A stretch of DNA of 5,135 nt from Elusimicrobiota bacterium (GTDB lineage: Bacteria > Elusimicrobiota > Elusimicrobia > 2-02-FULL-39-32): contig JAHFCA010000114.1 in assembly GCA_023249715.1 (NCBI GenBank), positions 1 to 5,135 of the forward strand. The letters run 5' to 3'. The notes below the pieces were generated by a model. That model was not told the origin of the DNA and searched no databases. It saw nothing but the letters and a program-made list of their open reading frames with translations. Positions 1 through 5,135 of this stretch are shown piece by piece; the stretch's first letter is position 1; each line of letters starts with the position of its first letter. A program made the position numbers and the translations under genes.

Positions 1-231
1 CAACAAAAAAAAATGAAGACCCATAAGAAAATGTTGGAAGGGGTTAAAAAAGGAGATCGCATTTTAACCGCTTCCGGGTTTTTTGCGACGGTCGCAACAG
101 TGGCGGACAATAACTTAGAAGTAAAATTAGCGGAAAATCTTAAAGTTAAGATATTAAAAAGTTCCGTATCCGAAATCTTAGGCCAGGAACCATCCTCGGA
201 AACGGCGCTTGCAAAAACAGAACAAAAATAA
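1..231 (+). CDS. yajC: YajC, Sec translocase accessory subunit (5'-truncated by the window edge)
   Basis: YajC is a small single-span inner-membrane protein that co-purifies with SecD and SecF and assists SecYEG-dependent export. Only its C-terminal 76 residues are here. The frame is open to the first base, and the residues before the first ATG (QQKK, then MKTHKKMLEGVKKGD) match the usual basic segment just after the membrane helix. The ATG at position 13 is therefore internal, and the true start and the helix lie upstream. Visible family features are the KKGDRILTASGFFATV stretch (families usually read KKGDxVVTxGGIxGTV) followed by the beta-rich segment LEVKLAENLKVKILKSSVSEI. The second Gly of the GG pair and the Gly before TV are replaced by Ser and Ala, a mild divergence. 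A polar Glu/Lys/Gln-rich tail follows. The stop lies 15 bases before secD, the classical yajC-secD-secF order. Identification rests on motif plus context. Confidence 0.9.
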   Translation, partial: QQKKMKTHKKMLEGVKKGDRILTASGFFATVATVADNNLEVKLAENLKVKILKSSVSEILGQEPSSETALAKTEQK

Positions 232-246
232 ATTTAAATTCTTCCG

Positions 247-1698
247 GTGAATAAACTCGCATTTAAATTTTTGGCGCTGCTAGCCCCACTCGCCTTAGCT
301 CTCTATTTTCTCTATCCCACTCTTTCGTGGTACCGCTTAAATGGTCAAGAAAGAAGCCAAAGAGAATTTGAAAAAGATCCTATATTAGGAAAGATCCTAA
401 ATCTAGGGCTCGACTTAAGAGGAGGTTCCCACTTAGTTTTAGAACTCCAAACCGAAAAAATTGCCGCTAACACGGTGGAAGAAAGAAGAAAAGCCACTCA
501 AGACGCTTTAGACCGGGCCATCGAAATTATTCGAAACCGCATCGACCAGTTTGGAGTCGCGGAACCTCTGATTGCCCGCCAAGGGGAAAAATGGATTGTG
601 GTCCAGCTGCCAGGAATTAAAGATCCCGAAAGAGCCAAAGCGCTCATTGGGAAAACGGCTCTCCTCGAATTTAAATTGGTTGACGACTCTGCCACCATGG
701 AAAAAATTTTAAATGCCTTAAGAGATAACAACATCAGCCTCTCTTCCGCCGCCATGCACCCGGAACTTTTACCGAACCCTATTCTTTCCTTATTTCCCGC
801 GGGGTACACTCTGGTGCCGGGAAGGGAAGACCGCTACTACTTAGTAAAGTCTACTCCGGAGCTAACGGGAGCTTATCTCACCAATGCCAAAGTGCAATTG
901 GGAGGGGGATCTGGCTTTGGCTACCCCGAGGTTTCCATAGAATTTAGTCCTGAAGGGGCTCGCTTATTTTCTCAGATAACAGAAGCGAACATCAATAAAA
1001 ATTTAGCCATCGTGCTCGATGGCATTGTTCAGTCGGCTCCTACCATCCGCACCAGGATTCCAGACGGTAAAGCAGTCATCGAAGGTAGCTTTACCACCGA
1101 AGACGCCAAACTTCTCTCTACCGTGTTACGGGCGGGCGCCCTGCCAGCTCCCGTGCAAGTCATCGAAGAAAGAACCGTTGGCCCCACTTTGGGAGAAGAT
1201 TCCATTCGAGCGGGAGTTCGTTCCAGCTTTATTGGTTTACTCCTAGTGATTCTCTTTATGGCTTTCTATTATCGAGGCGCCGGCATTATTAGCGATGCTG
1301 CGCTTTTACTCAACTTTTTATTTTTAGTGGCTTCCATGGTTTATTTTAGAGCCACTCTCACGTTGCCGGGCATTGCCGGTATTGTTTTATCTCTTGGCAT
1401 GGCGGTCGATGCGAATGTGCTTATTCTGGAAAGAATTCGGGAAGAGTTACTCAATAAACGCTCCGTCCGCATGGCCATAGACCTAGGGTATAACCGGGCA
1501 TTCTCCACTATTTTAGATTCCAACTTAACCACCCTCATTGCCGCCCTTTTTTTATTCCAATTTGGAACGGGTCCCGTTAAAGGGTTTGCCGTCACACTGA
1601 CGATTGGTATTGTGATTTCTATGTTTACCGCCATTTTTGTCACGCGCGCGTATTATGATTGGCGCTTAAAAAATCCAAACTACTCCATTAGTATATAA
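247..1698 (+). CDS. secD: SecD, protein translocase subunit
   Basis: SecD is an inner-membrane RND-superfamily protein that, with SecF, uses the proton gradient to complete export of proteins through SecYEG. The 483 residues show one N-terminal helix (about 8-26) and the LGLDLRGG signature (53-60). A large periplasmic P1 region runs to about residue 305 and ends in LRAGALPAPV. VGPTLGEDSI (311-320) follows, then five helices (about 328-342, 347-367, 373-393, 425-440, 443-466). The fourth helix carries GMAVDANVLI with D388, equivalent by motif to the E. coli SecD Asp519 implicated in proton use. DSNLTTLIA (424-432) and GPVKGFAVTLTIGI are also typical. The protein is shorter than E. coli SecD (about 615 residues), mainly in P1, as in many non-enteric bacteria. 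The start is a GTG: an in-frame TAA at 235-237 excludes anything longer, and no ATG occurs before residue 151. No Shine-Dalgarno is visible. The stop is five bases before secF. Confidence 0.97.
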   Translation: MNKLAFKFLALLAPLALALYFLYPTLSWYRLNGQERSQREFEKDPILGKILNLGLDLRGGSHLVLELQTEKIAANTVEERRKATQDALDRAIEIIRNRIDQFGVAEPLIARQGEKWIVVQLPGIKDPERAKALIGKTALLEFKLVDDSATMEKILNALRDNNISLSSAAMHPELLPNPILSLFPAGYTLVPGREDRYYLVKSTPELTGAYLTNAKVQLGGGSGFGYPEVSIEFSPEGARLFSQITEANINKNLAIVLDGIVQSAPTIRTRIPDGKAVIEGSFTTEDAKLLSTVLRAGALPAPVQVIEERTVGPTLGEDSIRAGVRSSFIGLLLVILFMAFYYRGAGIISDAALLLNFLFLVASMVYFRATLTLPGIAGIVLSLGMAVDANVLILERIREELLNKRSVRMAIDLGYNRAFSTILDSNLTTLIAALFLFQFGTGPVKGFAVTLTIGIVISMFTAIFVTRAYYDWRLKNPNYSISI

Positions 1699-1703
1699 AA
1701 CTT

Positions 1704-2633
1704 ATGCTTACACTGATTCCTAAAACCAATATCGATTTCATCGGCAAAAGATATCTGTTTTTTATTCTATCTGGAGCGCTACTTCTGGCTGGGACCGCCT
1801 CACTTATTCTAAAAAAGGGGCCCAAACTGGGCCTCGATTTTACGGGCGGGAATTTGGTAGAAGTAAAGTTTCAAAAATCACCCCCTTTAGCGGATGTGCG
1901 TAAATCGTTAGATGAAAGCGGAATTTTATCCGCAGAAATTCAAAATGTTCCGGATCAGGGAATCTTTATTATCCGAACCCCGCTTTTAGAGAATAAAACC
2001 GAAAATTCAAATGCCGACAAACAAATTGGCGTTAAAATTCTAGACTCCCTTAAAAAATCCTTCCCCGATCAAAATCCGGAAATTTTAAGAAAAGAGTTCG
2101 TAGGACCCACCGTGGGCAAGCACTTATTTAAACAAACGAGTTTAGCGTTCCTTTTAACTTTTGTTGGAATTATTGTTTATGTCGCTTTTCGCTTTCATTC
2201 CGGAATCTGGGGCGCCGCCGGAGTTATTGCTCTCGTGCACGACGTCACTGCCACCATTGGAATTTTTTCTATTTTAAATAAAGAAATCACCGTTACCATT
2301 GTGGCCGCTCTCTTAACTATTGCCGGTTATTCCATTAACGACACTATTGTGATATTCGATTTTATGAGAGAAAGGCTCAAACTCAGAAAAATGGAACCCT
2401 TATCTGAGATGATCAATCAAAGTATTAACGCAACTCTTCCCCGCACTGTGATTACAAATTTAACTGTTTTTATGGTTGTGCTCACTCTTTATTTCTTTGG
2501 CGGGGAAGTGATTCACGATTTTGCTTTCGCCATGGTCTTTGGCGCCATTGTAGGCACTTACTCCACGATTGCAATCGCCTCCCCTCTTATCTATGAGTGG
2601 AACAAAATAAAGTCTCCGCAAAAGAAAACCTAA
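1704..2633 (+). CDS. secF: SecF, protein translocase subunit
   Basis: SecF pairs with SecD in the inner membrane to form the twelve-helix proton-driven export motor. The 309-residue length is normal. The order is an N-terminal helix (about 15-36), LGLDFTGG (42-49), a small periplasmic P4 domain to about residue 130, VGPTVG (133-138), then five helices (about 146-164, 168-190, 195-218, 248-265, 272-292). Diagnostic residues are the FRF and HDV motifs (162-164 and 179-181) and AGYSINDTIVIFD, with the membrane aspartate D213 matching E. coli SecF Asp213. TLPRTVITN (244-252) is also present. A small oddity is IFDFMRE (217-223), where the family usually has IFDRxRE, so F220 replaces an expected Arg. 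The ATG is the first possible start, because an in-frame TAG lies at 1689-1691. No Shine-Dalgarno is visible, and the five-base gap after secD favours coupled translation. The stop at 2631-2633 is in the same frame as the next gene. Confidence 0.97.
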   Translation: MLTLIPKTNIDFIGKRYLFFILSGALLLAGTASLILKKGPKLGLDFTGGNLVEVKFQKSPPLADVRKSLDESGILSAEIQNVPDQGIFIIRTPLLENKTENSNADKQIGVKILDSLKKSFPDQNPEILRKEFVGPTVGKHLFKQTSLAFLLTFVGIIVYVAFRFHSGIWGAAGVIALVHDVTATIGIFSILNKEITVTIVAALLTIAGYSINDTIVIFDFMRERLKLRKMEPLSEMINQSINATLPRTVITNLTVFMVVLTLYFFGGEVIHDFAFAMVFGAIVGTYSTIAIASPLIYEWNKIKSPQKKT

Positions 2634-2654
2634 CTCCGATTTTTTTTCTTGCTA

Positions 2655-3230
2655 ATGGTAAAAAGAATCAAAAAATATAAGATCTCTTTAAGGCCTTCGG
2701 CTGTCCTGAGACTGTTTAAAAAGAGAATCCCGGAAAACCTGCCCGAAGAAGAACTAGAAAAAAAAATAGAGCTGGCGCTGCCCTCGGCGCATAAATATTT
2801 TAAAACCTACGCCGCCTATGAAGTCTTTTCTCCCAAGGAGCTGCCGGAAACTTTAAAAGAACTTTGGAAAGGCTGCCCCAATGGGAGCGTCTCTATCGCT
2901 TTTATTGCCAGTACGATTGGGAACTCCTTAGAGACAGAGTGGAAAAAAATTCAGAATTCTAATGATTCCGTTCAGGCCGCTTTATTGGAATCAATTGGGA
3001 TGGAAGCTCAAGACCAAAGTTTCCTCTTTGCCGTTAAATTGCTGCAGGAAGAATCTAAGTTAGAAGGGTGTGATAGCACAAACCCGCAAGTTTTAGATTC
3101 CACTTATACCCGAGAGTGCCTTGGCCTCCTGCAAATTAAAGATGAAATTTTTTTAGACTCCGAAGAAAAACTCATCCCCCTCTATTCTCGGATTGGGTTT
3201 TGTTTTTGGACCCCTCTTAAAAAGAAATAA
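2655..3230 (+). CDS. Uncharacterised protein, remote methionine-synthase activation-domain-like
   Basis: I do not recognise this 191-residue protein with certainty. It has no signal peptide or membrane helix and a very basic N-terminus (KRIKKYKISLR). The pattern resembles stand-alone MetH activation-domain proteins. ISLRPSAVLRLFK (10-22) fits the family's opening 'evLRylG' segment. An acidic helix ends at LPSAHKYF (42-49). WKGCPNGSVSIAFIASTIG (71-89) fits the 'hLxGC..vvlxaaTiG' strand. AALLESIGMEA (108-118) fits 'alLdaiGseAve'. KLIPLYSRIGFCFW (172-185) fits the C-terminal 'liPxkSxxxiig' strand. The conserved SAM-contacting Arg/Gly-Tyr loop that should lie between is absent or collapsed around TRECLG (152-157), so activity is doubtful. 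I chose ATG 2655, though TTG 2649 would add two residues. No Shine-Dalgarno is seen, only an eight-T tract at 2640-2647. The gene ends two bases before the next ATG. It is surely coding; the family assignment is an inference from pattern memory. Confidence 0.6.
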   Translation: MVKRIKKYKISLRPSAVLRLFKKRIPENLPEEELEKKIELALPSAHKYFKTYAAYEVFSPKELPETLKELWKGCPNGSVSIAFIASTIGNSLETEWKKIQNSNDSVQAALLESIGMEAQDQSFLFAVKLLQEESKLEGCDSTNPQVLDSTYTRECLGLLQIKDEIFLDSEEKLIPLYSRIGFCFWTPLKKK

Positions 3231-3232
3231 AG

Positions 3233-5135
3233 ATGCAAAATTTATTTTTATCCCTCCTTACACGCGCCGCGTGGCTCTATCTTTATTGCGTGGGGAAAAG
3301 CTCAAAAATTATTTGGCGCAATTTAGAAATTAGAGAATCTCTTGAGAAAAAAGAGAAAAATTTTATCTATGCCTTCTGGCATGGGAGGCAACTTATTTTT
3401 CCCTGGGCATATCGGAATAAAGGAGCGGTTGCCTTAGTTTCTAAAAGTAAAGATGGAGATATAATTGCGCGAGTGATTCACCTTTTTGGGTTAGGCACGG
3501 TTCGGGGTTCGAGCTCCAAAGGGGGAAGGAGCGCCTTAGTCCAACTGGCTCAAAAGATATACGAAGGTAAAACAATCGGTTTTACTCCCGATGGACCCCG
3601 AGGACCTCAAAGAGAGGTAGCTCCCGGTATTTTATATATAGCGCAAAAAACTGCTAAACCCATTCTTCCCCTTACCTATTCCGCTAAATACAAAATTATT
3701 ATCCGAGGCTGGGATAACTACTGGGTACCTCTTCCTTTTAACACCTTTGTCATCAATTATGGAAAACCGATCGAGGTTAGAAGAGAAGACAATGTAACAG
3801 AAAAAGCCAAAGAGCTCCAACAGGAATTAAATCGCATTACCCAGGACTCCGATCAAACCTGGGATAACCGCGCTCGGGAAAAAATATATTATCTGCTCTA
3901 TAACCTGTTTCTAAAAATCAGTTCTCCTTTTATTCTCTTAGGCTTTTTATTCCAGCAACCCAAGAGATTTTTTTCACAGTTTTTTATTGGATTGGGAATG
4001 CGGACCGGGAATATGCAGCCGCTCCAAAAAGAGACGATTCCCATCTGGATTCATGCCGCCAGTTTGGGAGAATGCAGGGCTGCCTATCCTTTTATAAAAA
4101 TATTAAAAGAGGAATTCCCGCATTTTAAAATTCTATTTACGTCTAACACCGTAACGGGGCTGGAAGAAGCGGCGCGGCTCTCGATGGGGGATTTTAGGTT
4201 TCTGGCTCCCCTAGATTTTCCCTTTATTTTAAAAAGATTTTTTAAAATAATCCGGCCCAAGATATTTTTTATGGTGGAATCGGAAATTTGGCCCAATCGG
4301 CTGAGACTGGCAAAAAAGTATGGAATAAAAATTTGCCTCATTAACGGCCGCATTTCGGAAAAATCCACCCGCAACTATCTGCTCTCTAAAACCTTTTCAA
4401 AAATTATACTAGAAAATATAGATCTATTTTGCGTCCGAGAAGATAAAGATTTAAAACGTTTTCTTGCGTTAGGAGTCCCTCCGGAAAAAATAAATATCAC
4501 CGGAAATTTAAAACTGGATTATTTTTATTTTCAAAATGCCAATACGTTTATTCAAACTATTGAAGAAAAAAATCCATTTGAACCCCTCGATACAATTTGG
4601 ACTGCCGCCAGCATTCGCAAGGGGGAAGAAAAAATAGTATTGGAAACCTACCTTTCCCTAAAAAATAAGTTCCCAAAGCTTAAACTTATTCTCGCGCCCC
4701 GTCACTTAGAAGAAGTGGAATTCATTCGACACCTTTTAATTTTACACCGCCTTAGTTTTTGTTTAAAAACAGAATTCAAGAATTTTAATCCCCATGTGGA
4801 AGTCATAATTTGGAACAGTTATGGCGACCTTTTGCTCGCGTACCAATGGTCCCACTGCGTCTTTATGGGGGGGTCTCTCGTTCCCATTGGCGGGCACAAT
4901 CCCATTGAACCCGCTTACTTTGGCAAAGCGGTCTTATTTGGGCCTCATATGGAAAACTTTTCAGAAATCGCCCATTGGTTAAAGGATTGCGGCGGCGCTC
5001 TCCAAATTAAAGACGGATCGGCGCTGACCTCAACCCTGGAAAATTTATTAAAAGAGAAAGGTAAAATTCAAAAAATGGGAAATCTCTCCAAAGAAGCCAT
5101 GGGGACCATCGCCGGGATTTCTTCTAAAAAAACCA
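3233..5135 (+). CDS. DUF374 acyltransferase-like / Kdo transferase (WaaA/KdtA) fusion, 3' end cut by window
   Basis: One uninterrupted frame of 634 codons runs off the window. Residues about 44-182 are a DUF374 domain (lysophospholipid/lipid A acyltransferase-like): FWHGRQL (48-54), SKSKDGDII (70-78), VRGSSSKGG (90-98), TPDGPRGP (118-125) and PGILYIAQKTAKPILPL. A polar linker follows (about 183-217). Residues about 218 onward are WaaA/KdtA, which transfers Kdo from CMP-Kdo to the lipid A precursor on the cytoplasmic face of the inner membrane. This part shows a hydrophobic anchor (219-240), WIHAASLGE (272-280, with E280 as the expected catalytic base), VESEIWPN (348-355), INGRISEKS (370-378), GNLKLD (424-429), APRH (488-491) and GGSLVPIGGHNPIEP (546-560), then GPHMENF. 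Probably only a few tens of residues are missing. The ATG at 3233 is forced by an in-frame TAA at 3218-3220. It lies two bases after the previous stop, which suggests coupling. Oddities are the fusion itself, SIRKGEE (460-466) where STHxGEE is usual, and NSYGDL (528-533) where DTxGEL is usual. Confidence 0.93.
   Translation, partial: MQNLFLSLLTRAAWLYLYCVGKSSKIIWRNLEIRESLEKKEKNFIYAFWHGRQLIFPWAYRNKGAVALVSKSKDGDIIARVIHLFGLGTVRGSSSKGGRSALVQLAQKIYEGKTIGFTPDGPRGPQREVAPGILYIAQKTAKPILPLTYSAKYKIIIRGWDNYWVPLPFNTFVINYGKPIEVRREDNVTEKAKELQQELNRITQDSDQTWDNRAREKIYYLLYNLFLKISSPFILLGFLFQQPKRFFSQFFIGLGMRTGNMQPLQKETIPIWIHAASLGECRAAYPFIKILKEEFPHFKILFTSNTVTGLEEAARLSMGDFRFLAPLDFPFILKRFFKIIRPKIFFMVESEIWPNRLRLAKKYGIKICLINGRISEKSTRNYLLSKTFSKIILENIDLFCVREDKDLKRFLALGVPPEKINITGNLKLDYFYFQNANTFIQTIEEKNPFEPLDTIWTAASIRKGEEKIVLETYLSLKNKFPKLKLILAPRHLEEVEFIRHLLILHRLSFCLKTEFKNFNPHVEVIIWNSYGDLLLAYQWSHCVFMGGSLVPIGGHNPIEPAYFGKAVLFGPHMENFSEIAHWLKDCGGALQIKDGSALTSTLENLLKEKGKIQKMGNLSKEAMGTIAGISSKKT

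Noticed and set aside
5..13. Nine-A run in yajC as a programmed slippage site
   Set aside because: A-rich Lys codons are expected in the basic segment of YajC in an AT-rich genome, and the zero frame downstream is normal, so no frameshift is needed.
13..231. yajC as a complete 72-residue gene starting at the ATG at 13
   Set aside because: The frame is open to base 1 with YajC-like residues before that ATG, and the essential membrane helix would be missing; the gene is truncated by the window.
498..809. 103-codon open frame on the minus strand
   Set aside because: It lies wholly inside secD, opposite conserved P1-domain codons, and its translation resembles no family I know; it is a shadow frame.
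1019..1246. 75-codon + strand open frame offset from secD
   Set aside because: It overlaps secD codons that encode the conserved LRAGALPAPV and VGPTLGEDSI motifs; it is an out-of-frame shadow.
1341..1643. 100-codon open frame on the minus strand
   Set aside because: It is antisense to the SecD membrane helices, with low-complexity composition expected from the opposite strand.
2634..2654. T-rich tract after secF as a possible intrinsic terminator
   Set aside because: No GC-rich inverted repeat precedes the T run; the upstream bases are A-rich and unstructured, so it looks like a gene leader, not a terminator.
3632..3820. 62-codon minus-strand open frame
   Set aside because: It is antisense to the DUF374/linker part of the fusion gene, and its product has no recognisable features.
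4221..4252. A/T-rich near-palindromic stretch in the fusion gene
   Set aside because: It encodes the expected KdtA residues (FILKRFFKIIRPK) and lacks GC pairing; it reflects Lys/Phe/Ile codons.
4084..4374. 96-codon minus-strand open frame
   Set aside because: It is antisense to the conserved KdtA N-domain (VESEIWPN, INGRISEKS), which is certainly coding on the + strand.

Overview
The window is a compact, single-strand (+) stretch of a Gram-negative (diderm) bacterial chromosome. It carries five consecutive genes, the first and last cut by the window edges. The gaps between genes are 15, 5, 21 and 2 bases. I see no promoter, terminator, tRNA, repeat array or mobile element, and no gene-free stretch longer than 21 bases. 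The base composition is moderately AT-rich. Kdo transferase machinery implies a lipopolysaccharide-type outer membrane. The sequence does not fix the phylum: it could be an uncultured candidate phylum or a deltaproteobacterial-type lineage, and I would not name one from this alone.

Region 1 (1-2633) is the protein-export accessory module: the 3' part of yajC, then secD (GTG start), then secF. These encode the inner-membrane SecD-SecF-YajC complex, which uses the proton motive force to help pull secreted proteins out of the SecYEG channel. SecD and SecF keep the family's signature motifs and the transmembrane aspartates linked to proton use (SecD D388, SecF D213).

Region 2 (about 2655-3230) is a 191-residue protein that I read as a remote, degenerate homologue of the stand-alone methionine-synthase (MetH) activation-domain family. 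The SAM-binding RxxxGY-type loop appears to be missing, so an original catalytic or reactivation role is doubtful.

Region 3 (3233-5135, open at the 3' edge) is the most interesting gene: one uninterrupted frame of at least 634 codons. It joins an N-terminal DUF374 (lysophospholipid/lipid A acyltransferase-like) domain to a nearly complete WaaA/KdtA Kdo transferase. In most bacteria these are separate proteins. There is no ATG, GTG or TTG codon in frame across the junction, so the Kdo transferase half cannot readily be made on its own. This suggests a bifunctional enzyme that puts Kdo transfer and acylation of lipid A on one membrane-bound polypeptide.

The tight spacing suggests the genes are co-transcribed as an envelope-biogenesis operon (protein export plus LPS core/lipid A assembly). 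None of the four visible gene starts has a convincing Shine-Dalgarno sequence, so translation probably depends on coupling or on SD-independent initiation.
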